Assembly (NCBI GenBank): GCA_036571765.1
Contig: BROE01000024.1
Span: forward strand, 7,024,048-7,088,047
Source of the DNA: Plecoglossus altivelis
Taxonomy: Eukaryota > Chordata > Actinopteri > Osmeriformes > Plecoglossidae
Direction: 5' to 3'
DNA length: 64,000 nucleotides
Shown: piece after piece, positions 1 through 12,000 of the stretch
Position numbering within the stretch: position 1 is the first letter of the stretch
Layout: each line of letters starts with the position of its first letter
Position numbers and translations under genes: made by a program
The notes under the pieces: model-generated
What the model saw: only the letters and a program-made list of their open reading frames with translations
What the model was told of the DNA's origin: nothing
The model's database searches: none

Positions 1-311
1 GAACACGGCAAAATCACTGAGAATGATATAGATGGAAAGTGTTGCTATAGCACCAAATCATTACGGACCAATCCTGTGATGACTCATGACTCACGAAAAA
101 CGTTTATACGGAATACGAGTTTCCGCATGTTAGATACACTGCAGACCAGTGTAAAACCGAGACAATTATTTTGTGTATACTGACAGTAGATTAATATACG
201 ATCAATTGAGTTTTCAGCATATAAAGATATCTCACATCAAGGATGCGCAGTGTGAGACAAACAGCACTGGTGGCTTCTACTGAACTCATCATTTTTTAGT
301 TCTCTCCACAG

Positions 312-340
312 GTGATTGGTGGCGTTTGCTACCCAATCAC
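312..340. promoter_or_regulatory. Inverted pair of CCAAT boxes
   Basis: GTGATTGG at 312-319 and its exact reverse complement CCAATCAC at 333-340 form a perfect 8-bp inverted repeat with a 13-bp spacer. Both arms contain the CCAAT core bound by NF-Y, and paired CCAAT boxes about 20 bp apart are common in TATA-less, sometimes bidirectional, vertebrate promoters. The sequence pattern is certain; promoter function is inferred. No gene in the window can be assigned to it with confidence. A gene to the left of the window on the minus strand, or an unrecognised transcript starting near 600, would be possible. Confidence 0.4.
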
Positions 341-3257
341 AGACCGTCTGCAAAGTTTTTAACCCTTCTAGCTTGGTCACCGACACAACTGTGAAGCTTC
401 TCGAGCTTTTTTTTCCAGTCGTGAAAACGATCTGTTTTCGAGGGCTAGGTGGCTAACGTTATCTTTTTATTCGGTCACAGCTGGATTATAGCACTACTCA
501 TTTGAAAACATTTGAAATCATTGCCTGGTTTTAGCTGGTCGATGCAAGTTGCTAACTGATCTGAATAGTTAGCTAGCACTACACGATAGCTAGCTTGCAA
601 GCTAGCATGACGACCAGAACTGTCATCATCCCCCTCCCTGGTGACGGCTTAATGGGTAAATTATCTATATATCAGAAGTGTCATCTTTCGAATTGTTTAG
701 CCACACTGCGCTGAATGAATTATCGTGGTAATCCTGTGATTTATATGTTGGAATTTAGTTTGTTGAAATAGTGTATCACTAGTTGGCGAGTTATCTGGAT
801 AGCTACGGTTAGCTAACGGCTAACTATCTGAAGTGTGATCTGGACGGGCTCTACAGTAGCCAGCTAGCTAAAGACGACGTTTAACAGCTAGGCTACGGTA
901 TGTCTAATGGCGCTGGGCCAGTTTATTTCCTGAGTGACTTCTGTGTTCAATTTGGAACACATTGCGAGTTAGATGGTTAAATGATCAATACTAATTTTAG
1001 TTTTCTGCTGCGTTCATCGTCATAATTTGATTCTACTTGTCTATCTGATATTCATCTCGATAATCCTTCGCGAATGCCAAGTTTTCACTTTTTGTTCTCC
1101 AAACTGTGTATGACACATTGTGTTCTATGAATGAATTCTACCCAGTTTATTAAACTAGTAATTGGCTCTAGATTTCATTAATTCTATATCTTTTTTAACG
1201 AATCGTTACTAGTAGACAACATCGAGTTTTCGCTTTCCGGATTAGGCTATAAATTGGTATTTGTATTCGGCTACTTAAATTGTACATTCACTAGATGTAG
1301 GCCAATCATCCGATTACAGTATTGTGCGTTCTAGTTCGAACATTTGAGATTTTAGACGTGTATCTACATTAACATAGCAAAAGTGGGTGTCGAGTTTAGT
1401 ACGAGTTAGGAAGTAAGGAATGAGGACATTGGGTGGCTGTCAATGCTGTCCGACTTTTTCTTTTAAATGTCGATGTCCTCTCTCGTCAATGTTACTCCCC
1501 TTGTCATCTTTAGCGTCCTGTGTCGACGGTGGAGTGTTACTATCTCCAATAAATGGTCGTTTTGAACGTCAGGGAAGCTTAAAGTCAAGCACTTATTAAG
1601 CACTTAAGCAAGTCTTATTCTCATTGTCCTACACCCATCTATTCACCTTGTTTGGATAGGCAAGTCCTGACCTGTCTCTCAGCAACACCGTAGAATAATT
1701 TGCTGCTAGGTGGCGCTAACGTTCTGTGGATATTGTTCTGGTGCCGTTTTAGATGTGGAGACACACTCCTTTAAAATATTAATTGTGGAATTAATTATGA
1801 TCATCATTTATTGCCCTGCTATGGCCATCATGCTTAATCAAATGTGTCCTGTGCGTTAGGCTAGTGTCCTCCGACAGTTCATTCTCAATGCATAGTCTTA
1901 GTCTTACTTGATCCAGCTGTGAACAAGATTATACTAAAGCTTTTTACTTCAATCCAGTCTGTATTTGGATTTGCTCTACCATGTTACTTATTCGATGATC
2001 TTTATTGTTCCAGGGTTCCAAAGACAATGGATTATGTTCTCTTTACCCAGTGGATGATACCCATGAAGTACAATGCCATTCTTGACTCTTGTGGCTGGAC
2101 TCCATACAGCTGCAGATACAGGTTAGGTATTGTTTCTCATTTACAACAACCCCTATCTTTCCAACCAGTCAATGATATGAAGGCATTGCGAAGCTCTGAA
2201 TGTGCTACAATCAATTTTCAATTGTATATGTGGGCATACCTTAAAACGAAGGTTGTAGAGAAGAGCAAATAAGTCAGTGGTTGATCAACTGTATAAATGA
2301 GAAATGTATTTTAGCAATATTGAACAAACAGATTTCCCATGGAAAATGATCCATTCAAATAATAGTATTGAATTCAAAACTAATCATGAAGATGGGACAG
2401 TTTGGTTAAATTTTGAAGCAGGTCACTTATTTACAGAAGCCGTAAAATGCCTACTGAATTAAAGGCCCTAATATCGATTTACAAACTATTCAACAGTCAA
2501 CACAAGGGGGGGACATTTACCAAGAAATAGGTCCCACTGATCCGCAGCACAAGACTTGGGGGCTTCACTTTGAACTGCTGCCTTCTCTTCCAGATTGGAT
2601 TATTCTCACAAATATTTATCTTCTGTTACACATAGTTTTGTAAAGTTATCAAACACATTGATATCATTACAAAGAGTAAATGTTGCACCATATTGTATGC
2701 ACTAAAGAGATCAATCAATGCTGGTCTCTCCAAACCTAAAGGGATTTTTACAGCAAAATATACACGGGTTAATTTAGACTCTATTTGGTTGATTTATTTC
2801 ATTTCTTTATGAAACATTTATTTATTTGTTCATTAGGAACCAGAAGCTTTACAATTTATAAATCGGTGATGCAGTGTCTTGATGAAAACGTCAACAGAAA
2901 AGATACATGTTTTGGGACATAATGTCAGTGTCTTAAATTGTAATGGCATGGCATGAATTTTGTATCATTGATTTGCAAATGAATCATGTTATTTATAGAA
3001 AGTTTAGGACAAACATTTAGCCACGTTGTTTTCTTTCGCATTGCCTCATTGATTTAATTTGACTTATTATACGCAACAAGTGAAAGCGTGACAAATGTGA
3101 CATGTTTCCCTTTCTGTTTTAATAGCGTGACTGTATTCGTCCACGCGCTGTTATCCCAGAAAACGGGGTACGGCGTACACCTATAGTGTTTTTGTTTTTT
3201 TAAACCCAACCTTGGTGCCCCCGAGTACCCGCCCCCTCCTTTTCCAAAGATGACGAA
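341..3257. other. Upstream region without an identified gene
   Basis: About 2.9 kb of AT-rich sequence precedes the epc1 promoter. It holds GCTAGC-type palindromic runs around 570-610 and 790-870, which are frequent in fish introns and intergenic DNA. A Met codon with a fair context at 607 runs 16 codons into a good donor (GTAAAT at 656). A 117-codon open frame at 1919-2272 resembles no family I know. I could not assemble a convincing gene from these pieces and list none. Confidence 0.4.
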
Positions 3258-3269
3258 CGCGCACGCGCA
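3258..3269. promoter_or_regulatory. NRF1 binding-site consensus in the epc1 promoter
   Basis: CGCGCACGCGCA matches the palindromic NRF1 consensus YGCGCAYGCGCR at every position. It lies about 330 bp upstream of the epc1 start codon in a locally GC- and CpG-rich stretch (about 3220-3480) that contrasts with the AT-rich flanks. This is where a CpG-type housekeeping promoter of epc1 would be expected. Binding is inferred from the motif alone. Confidence 0.6.
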
Positions 3270-3352
3270 TGAAACCGTGTGGGAATGGTTGTTTTGCGAT
3301 CGGGGGTTGGGCCGCTAGGAACGATCGGAGAGTTGCAAGAGTTTGTAATGTC

Positions 3353-3363
3353 CGCCATGTTGG
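3353..3363. promoter_or_regulatory. YY1-like motif in the epc1 promoter/leader
   Basis: CGCCATGTTGG is the reverse-strand form of the YY1 core (CCAT within GCCGCCATNTTG) with one or two differences from the full consensus. It lies in the CpG-rich stretch about 240 bp before the epc1 start, near the likely transcription start. Enhancer of Polycomb and YY1 both act in chromatin regulation, but that link is only suggestive. Confidence 0.35.
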
Positions 3364-3525
3364 CCATGGCGTATTGAACCAGGGAGGGAGAGCGGAGCAT
3401 CAGAAAATAAGAGACCGACAGAGAGCGACTAAGACCCGGGCCTGCCCGGCTCTATGCGCATCGCCATAGACTATCCGGCTAGCCAATCGAACGGTTGACT
3501 CCTTGATAACGTTACAGATTCATCC

Positions 3526-3597
3526 ATGATAACTCGAAACAGAACTGTTGTTATTCTTAGGAGATCGGATAGATTTATGCTGCATCTTATATTATAA
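3526..3597 (+). CDS. Upstream ORF in the epc1 leader, 23 codons
   Basis: An ATG at 3526 opens a 23-codon frame that stops with TAA at 3595-3597, two bases before the epc1 start at 3600. Its start context is weak (T at -3), whereas the epc1 ATG has A at -3. No upstream intron is visible that would remove it, so it should be in the epc1 mRNA if transcription starts in the CpG-rich stretch upstream. The tight spacing would favour leaky scanning, or termination followed by re-initiation. The peptide resembles nothing I know and is probably regulatory rather than functional as a protein. Confidence 0.4.
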   Translation: MITRNRTVVILRRSDRFMLHLIL

Positions 3598-3599
3598 AA

Positions 3600-6500
3600 A
3601 TGAGTAAATTGTCGTTTCGGGCACGGGCGCTGGACGCTACCAAGCCTCTACCCGTCTTCCGCTGCGAGGACTTGCCCGACCTGCACGAATATGCCTCTAT
3701 CAACCGGGCAGTACCGCAAATGCCAACTGGGATGGAAAAGGAGGAGGAATCGGTATGTTTTATCGCTGCAAGACCAGTTTTCGATTTTTGATCATTTTCA
3801 CATTATGAGGGGCGCCCCTATCTTGTCTGCGCAAGCTTGCGCAAAATGGACGCCATGTCTGTTTTCCGTGCACACGATAGAACACGACGGATTTTGCATG
3901 TAGTATCAGCGTTCAACTGTTATTGCTATACGATATGTATATTGGTTCGATATTTGATTCCTAAGTCGTGTTTTATGTTCATATATTGCATATAATCGTG
4001 GTGGAAAGCACAAAGGAGTCACGTGACTCGTTTCTCATCCTCCATTTTGTTGACTTTCTCTTTGGTAAAGACAGTTGGGGATGGGCCTTGCAAGTGGTGT
4101 ACTTGCACTTACCATTTGCAAGGGGGAGACACAGAGCAGACATGCTTCTACGAGTGGCTAGAGAGAGGGATGTGAATTAAAATCCATGACACCAAGTAAT
4201 AGCTAATGTTAAAAACGGTATCGTCACGTACTTGACAAACTGTTTTGCTATTTAGCTGCATACCGTAAAGCATCTGTGTCGGGTGTCATGTTGTTGCCAA
4301 TTGCACATTTCCGAGGATTGGCCTGAAGTATTGTAATTGAGGCCTGTGTTGTCTTGAATGCCATGTGTCACAATCTGTATTTTCGATTTAAGACTTGAGT
4401 TTGGGTGTGAACTGAAGGATGGGATGGATGTCAAATCTGAAAGCCCCTGCGTGAACATGTGCAGCTTTGGGTCCTGGTGGTTCCTGACTCACCTCAGTAG
4501 AGCCCCAGGGAGACCGTGTGCTAATGTAAACAGAGGGTAGATGGAGGGAGGGAACAGATGACTGAACTGGGCAGCTAGTCAGCATCGCTCACAGACTCTC
4601 TCCCCCCTCTCCTGTCTCTCTCCATATTTCTGCCTCTGTTACATAACTGCTTGGAATGGTGGAGGGGAAATAAAATGTCTGTTTTACTACTAAAGAAGCT
4701 AAGTGCTGTGGCTGGCTGGCTACCTGCCTGACCCATATTTTCTCCAGAGGGAACTGAGTAGACTACATGGTAGCTTCAGTGGCCTATTTTGTGCTTGTGT
4801 ACCTGTATGTGGAAGGTGTTTGTTGGCTGGAGGGCTCCTTTCACTGCATGACCAATCATGGATGTACTCTGCCCAACAGCAGTGACCTCAGATGGCTTGT
4901 AAATGTTCTGCGTGAGATAGACACATGAAGATTGTTAGCTGAAGCACACAGGAGTCTACTACCTGCACTTGCCTGCTTTTATAACAAGCGGTGGGGAAAG
5001 ATGTGTTCAAACCACGTCACGTTGCTCTCTAACAGGTTGACAGCTAGGATAAGTCTATGATCAGAGAAGACCCAGCGTGCTAATGTGTGTGTTCTTTCCC
5101 TTTTCCAGGAGCACCATCTCCAGCGAGCCATCTCGGCACAGCAGGTGTACGGGGAGAAGAGGGACAACATGGTGATCCCCGTCCCTGAGGCGGAGAGCAA
5201 CATCGCCTACTATGAGTCCCTCTACCCCGGGGACTTCAAGATGCCAAAGCAGCTCATTCACATACAGCGTGAGTAGGAGCCAGCAGTAGTGGACAGCTGT
5301 CCTTTACGCCACATGTCTGATGTGGGTCATGCTGTTTTCTCTTCATGAACTGAAAAGGGCTGCCATGTGCTTTCAATGTAATCTTTTTGCGGTATGACGT
5401 GATTGTCATCTGCAGTGTGTAAGTGTGTGCATGTCCATGTTTTCCATGTGTGTGTCTTTTCTCTCTCGCCCCGTGTGTCTCTCTATCTGTGGCATATGTA
5501 AGTGATTGTGGCAGCCCCTGGGGTGTCTCTAATAGCAGCTGTGTGATCCCAGAGGTGTCCTGCTGTCTAAAAGCATTTGAGCACACTCCAGCTCTATGGA
5601 GGGGGGGTGGGTGCAAGGGTGGGCAAGCACGGCCCACAAACGGCTGGGTTAGAGTGGCCCACTGTCTGGATGTGCACCCTCGTAGACCCAAGGGACCAGC
5701 TCTCAGACCCATTTCCTCGTCAGCCCACACAGTGTGGATCCTGTGTGTGTCTGTCTGTCTGTCTGCCTGCTCTGCCTCGTCCTTTGAAAGATGCAGGAGG
5801 ATGGAGAGGGTGCATGTGAAAACCAGGACAGGGGTGGGGGGAATGCGTGGAAATTGTAAAATGGAAATGTTAGTGCCTAGAGGTTCTCACCAGGTCTCTT
5901 CTCTCTGCGCCATCAGCTTTCAGCCTGGACACGGAGCAGCCAGACTATGACCTGGACTCTGAGGATGAGGCGTTTGTGAACAAGCTGAAGAAGAAGATGG
6001 AGATCACGGCCCTGCAGTTTGAGGAGATGATCGACCGTCTGGAGAAGGGCAGTGGCCAGCAGGTATATGGTCCCACCTCGCTCCGCAGGAGGGCTATCCT
6101 TGCTACAATGGGCCGATCCACACACGGATGCGTATTTGCTATCAGCCAATGGCCTTTCAGCATGCTTTGAAATGTCATCTCAATTTTCCATGCTCCAAAT
6201 GAGAATTCATAACACGGTTTCTCATTCCTGTTGAGCAAAAATATGAGATGAAAACAGCGCTGGTAGGTTGTAGGGCTTTGGATGTTAATGGGAGTAGCAC
6301 AGCTGAGGTGTGCCAGCTTGGCGTTCAGAGATGACATGCGTCCCTGTGACCCTGTCTCAGGCGGTGAGCCTGCAGGAGGCTAAGCTCCTGCTGAAGGAGG
6401 ATGATGAGCTGATCCAGGAGGTGTACGACTACTGGAGCCGCAAGAGGAAAGGCTGCAAGAGTGGCACGCTGCACCCCACCGTCAAGCAGGAGAGGAGGGA

Positions 6501-9004
6501 TGGCTCCAGCACCAGTGACCCTTATGTGGCTTTCCGCCGCCGCACGGAGAAGATGCAGACCAGGAAGGTAAGTCCTGATGGGGGTGAACAGTGTGTTTGG
6601 GAAGAGATGCTTGTGTGTATGTGGCAAGTAAGTCAGGCCATTTTCAGGAGTTTGAGCCTCCCCTGTTTCCAACCCGTCCACTGTCTCACACCCCTCTGTC
6701 TGTGGGCGTGTACAGAACCGCAAGAACGACGAGGCGTCGTACGAGAAGATGCTGAAGCTGCGGCGGGATCTGAGCCGAGCTGTCACCATCCTGGAGATGA
6801 TCAAGAGGAGGGAGAAGAGCAAGAGGGAGCTGCTGCACCTCACCCTGGAGATCGTGGAGAAGAGGTGAGGGCTGGCATAGCAGAGGAGCAGCTACATGGC
6901 TGCTGGGCACATGGTCATGGGGTCATTTCCTCTCCAGACACTTGATGTCTGTCGTGTCAGGGATTTGCTGTGTTAGTTTTGAACACCGTATGCTCATAGT
7001 TTGTGTGGTGTTGAGTCCAATAGGTTCTCCAAAAGGTGGTGTTTTGCAGCCCTGAAACATGGGTTGTTGTCGTTGTTGTAGACTGACAGCTCCTACCTAA
7101 GGCTGCTGTGGCTTACCTAGCTGGTCTGGGATGCGTTGCTTGCAGTGTTTAGCGTATTTGTCCTGGGGCTTGTTATTTATTAGTCAGGCTTGGCTGCTTG
7201 GGTTACTTGGTGCATCACTGTGTACTGCATGGTCACCTTATTTGGAGGCTGGGAAGTTGAATCAGTGTTGTGATTTTTAGTTCTTTTATTAAGTATCTAC
7301 TTTATATACAATCTTGGTGTTGAGCATATGTTTGGACTTCCGGTGGTTTCCAGCGACACACCGCTGCAGGTCTCACAGTATCTAAGCCCAGCATCTAAAT
7401 GGGATGAGTTTCATCTGAGGAGGTGCTTGTCACCAGCAGCTGGATATTGGAGCCCTTCCCTTGAAGCACTTTTTGATTTGCAGTGACATTTCAATTCGCC
7501 GTGTTATCAGAGCCCCGCCTCCGCAACCACTCGTCTCTGGGAGTTTGTCCCAGCGGCAAGGGGGAGGGGGGGTTAGAGGGTTCGCTTCTAGCAGTATTGG
7601 CATCAGGTGGTTAGCCAGGTGAGAACCAGTTGAGCTTGATATTTCATTATGCTTTCTTTACTTTACCAGGAACGTGATGCCCGACTTTGGCAGTGAGGTG
7701 ATGGCTGAGGCGCTAGCCCAGCGCGCCCTCGTTAAGCCTGTGTACGCCATCCCCATCCCTCTGTCCAGCAGCAATCAGTACCGCCACCAGGACCACATGG
7801 ACCTGAAGGACTACAAAACCAAGGTGAGCGAGGGCAGGCAGGCAGACGGCGCCGGGCCTCCTCTCCTCCCCCACAGCATCCTCATCATGTGTCATTATGT
7901 CTGGATCAACTGTCCTGCAGCAGTGCTCTACCACCTCACTTCCTGTCCCTGGGGTCCCCTCATTTCTCTGCTTTTTGTTCTCCATTCTGCCAGCTGGTTG
8001 ACTATTGTTTCCATATCTACCCCTTTATCCATGTATTGATGCACGCCCCTCCCTCCACCAGCACCTCTTCTGAAGTGTGTTCTAGCTCCCCCACTATCAC
8101 CATGCCCCCTGCTCATCTCCCCAAAGAGGACAGGCTTGAATAGATGTTGACTCCCCCTGCTGTGCAGGAGTGTGTCCAGGCAGGGTCTTTAGGGAGTTTA
8201 GGAGGGATACACACCATCTGCCTGGGATGTTTGGCATCTGGCACGTGCTTGTATCTGCGTACGACTGACCCTCTTCTCTGCTGCTTCTACACACACTCGT
8301 ACACCTCCAGTGTTTTCACTTACACATTTCCATTCGAGTCGATGTCAGTAGGCCTGCTGGTGGGGGGGAACTGTGTAGACTGAGTGATGGCATCTCTGAT
8401 CTTTGTCTGTGTGGTTCTCAGCCGGAGAAGACGGAGGTGGTCCGAACTAAAAGGAAATATGAGAAGAAGCCCAAGCTGTCAGCAGTGTCGGCACCTCCAC
8501 ACTCAGGCCCGTCTGTGTTCAACCCCAAGGACCTGAACCAGTACGACTTCCCCAGCTCAGACGACGAGCCCTTCTCCCAGGTACAGCCCGTCAACTGCTG
8601 CAGGAGAGCCTGTCCTTGACTCCATGTCGTTAATCGAACAGCTATGTTTGTGGCACATCGTATGGACTGTACAGACTGTAATGTGACTGGGACAGGGTAT
8701 GGCCCCAGATCAGACTCCTGTTTATTTACGTTTCTGTCCTCCACGTGGACTTCAGGTCCATTCAGGTTCCTCTGAGGCCGAAGAGGAGAATGACCCAGAT
8801 GGCTGCTATGCTTTCCGCAGGAAGGCCGCCTGTCAGTACTACGCTGTGAGTGCCCTCCCCTTGACACACAAACACACGCTGGGCTATTTTTAGCCTCCGG
8901 TGGCCGAGCGGCCAGTCTGGTGTTTGGCTGCCAAAGACATCCCTCTTCCACGGTCTAGTGGCTCGATCAATGCACTGACAGACTCTCTCTCTCCGTCTCT
9001 CTCC

Positions 9005-9047
<43 letters not shown>

Positions 9048-12000
9048 CTTCTCTCTCTCTCTCTCTCTCCGTCTCTCTCCTCAGTCTCGACCTGACCGGA
9101 GCGCCAGCTGGCCCTGGGCAAGCCCTGAGGAGGGTGGGCTGGGCGACCCGCGCTACCGCTACTGCCTCACCTCCCTTAGTGTTCCTCGCCTCTGTGTGGG
9201 ACTGGCACGGCGACGCACCGGCCGAGGGGGCAGGTGAGCTGCTGCCTCCCACCTCCGAGACGAACACTTCCCCCATACCGACCCATACCACTTTCTGTGT
9301 TTTAATCTAGTTCAATTTCACTTTTAAATCGGGAGGGGGGAGTAGCCATCCGCTAACATGGGTTCAGACCTGCAACAAATGCTTGCAACTCTTCCCTCCC
9401 AGGGACTTGTTATCAGCATGTGGCTCGGTAGACAGTGTAATAACCTCATTTATTGTTGTTCGGGGGAAATGAGTGATCAGGGCCTGCAGGCAGCTCAGGA
9501 GTCACAGTGCTGTACCTGCTGGCTAGCTGATGCTTTATTATGACTGCAGTATGTTATCAGAGCAGGAGACCTCAGGGTCAGATACGTGGATGCAACTGAA
9601 CAACCTTCAGACTAGCCTGAATAGTGAGACCTGCTGGTTTGGTGTGGTTAACATTTCTATGTTCTGTAACGAATTCCTCTGGTTCTGTCACAGGGTCTTG
9701 CTGGACAGAGCCCATTCGGACCTGGACAGCGTTTTTCAGAATCTGGACTCGGACCCAGAAACGGAACCGCTCTCCCCGGCCTCTCCGCTCCGCGACTCCT
9801 CCACCAGTACCTCAGCAAACAATACCTCGAGTGCAACCCACGCCGCCCTTCCAACCCACGCCACCCCTCCAACCCCCTCCTCCTCTTTGCCATCATCGTC
9901 AGTACACGCGGACCTCAACCAGATTCTTTTGAACATTAAGTCATGCCGCTGGAGGCACTTTAGACCACGGACGCTATCCCATCCCCACTTGCGTGGAGGT
10001 GACATGTCACGAAGAGGATTTAAGGGATTCGGACGCATGCCGTTGGGGCAGTCTGGGCCCCTGGGCTCAGGAGGGGCCACCCAACACCGTACCGGCCCCC
10101 CTCCAGCCCCTGTACACGGTGAGCACTTGTCTGCCACACACAGCTGGGTTTGGGGTTGTCTTTGCTGAGAAGATAGGATGGCCATCCTATGTTTGTTTGG
10201 TGTCTGGACCTTACATTCAGTAGGACCCTGGAGAGAAAAAAAGGGAGAGTGAAAGAGGGAGGGTGGGTGAGAGAGAGAGATGATGCATAGATACCACAGA
10301 ACGTGTGCATAGCTGAGCAGCAGAACCTGAGTCTCAGAAGGCCCAGTGAGGTCATGAGGTTGGCTGGGAAGAGCAGCCGAGCGCCGGCCTGACAGAGCTG
10401 GCCTGACAGAGCTGGTCTGAAAGAGCCAGTCTAGGGGCTGTGGCCCTGGGAGACTTACTCTCAGAAGACTGTTTGTGCCTCAGCTGGGAATGCTTCAGTG
10501 TTAAGAGGTGGGCTCTGAAAAACGTGTGTTTGGAGTATAATTGGCTAATGTTCCCATGCATGAAATGACAAGGGCTGCCTTTTTGTTTCTGTGGATTTTG
10601 GTGCGTTTGATGAGATATGTCTTGGAAGCGGCGGCGTTCAGTGTTTGCGCTACAGTGTAAATGCCAATCTTAATGAGGCTTCAATCTAGGTCTTCCCTTC
10701 TGTCTTTCACACACGCACACACACTGCCTTTTCTGCCTTGTTGGAATACATGAGTTGCTGCAGTAGCAATTGACAATTAGCGAGCGTGTTTGTCTGAATG
10801 TAGCAGTAAGGGGAGCAGACAGTCCTGTGTAGCTCTGCAGACCAGCTGAAGTCACAGGGACAGGACCTCTTCACACTCCTGCTGGCTTCTCTGTTGACTG
10901 TGGTGTTCTCTGCAGAGGCCTGGCGTGAACAGTTCTGCTGCACGGCCCTCGGTGTCAGAGCTGTCATGCTCCCTGAAATCTGTTGTATCATTTTAGTAGA
11001 GGGGTGTGCGACTAAGATTGTTCTCTATATATTATCATCCCTCCAAGCATTGCTGTCCTGACATGTGTAAGAAAAGGGGTCTTCTGCTTGGAGTTTCAAG
11101 ATAAGTGTTGCCATACCATTAAAACAAGGTCTGTGGAAATCAAGGTCTGTTTCCCTGCCTAGAGGTACTTGTATGCATAGGCATCTTTCAGCATATCCTT
11201 GTATATCGCAGCTGTCAATTTCCATAGGAATCTGACACATCTGCGAACGGTAGACATGCAAGTAGCAGACAACACTGGATCCAACTCATCCTCTTGCCCT
11301 GGGCTGAGACTGCAGACTCAGTAATAATACTGTCACTCCTTTTGAACTTGTCTTTCCCATTCCTGAAAGATGCGTTGGAAACTATTATTGTTACCCAAGG
11401 AAAGTTTCAAGCAGCCCAGATATTCTGTCCAACTTTTCAAATGAGTTTCATATGACGCTCAGTCTGCCCTTCTGGACACAGCTTCTGCAGTCGTTACACC
11501 ACTGCATCGCTGCTTCCTTACTCATCCAAACCATAAGCATTGTTCTGACTGTTCTGTGAGAACCCTGCCCACATGTCTGTCCTCAAGCTTGCCCCTGGTT
11601 AACAGTGTCTTGCAGGGTTTCATCAAACACATAGTTCCTCCTTTTCCCCAACCCCTTCCTCTGACATGTACAGTGGTTGAATGAGCAATCCAGTGTGCTT
11701 AGCGTGGAGAGATGTCCTGTAAGGCTGCCAGCACTAGGCCATGATGATGCTCAGCCTGCCTGGGTCAGCAGGTCTCACCTGGTTCAACTGTCCCTAAAGG
11801 CATCCTGACGTCTCCAGCTCCATTCACACAACTAGCAGATCAGGAATAACCCCAGGCTATTTTCTTTAGTAGAGAGCCTGTAGTGTTTCCACAGCACTCA
11901 CCACCAAACACTCCCTTCACATGGTTGATCCATAACCAGTCTATTGAAGCCGTTGACATGTGTTGAGTAGTTCAGGGGGTCAGCTCAGTGTGCTCGACTG

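Noticed and set aside
1919..2272. 117-codon open frame with an exon-like segment (2012-2130) flanked by TTCCAG and GTTAGG
   Set aside because: The peptide resembles no family I know, the acceptor tract is weak, and it does not join in frame with the orphan Met exon at 607.
8762..9291. Arg-Glu-rich minus-strand open frames
   Set aside because: They are the reverse reading of the (CT)n tract before epc1 exon 9.
9993..10118. An alternative frame in epc1 exon 10 reading an acidic DSD-containing segment, suggesting a frameshift
   Set aside because: The main frame is needed on both sides: RWRHFRPRT before, and G/TT joining to FTAEQY after. Only a compensated double shift would explain it, and low conservation of this loop is a simpler reading.
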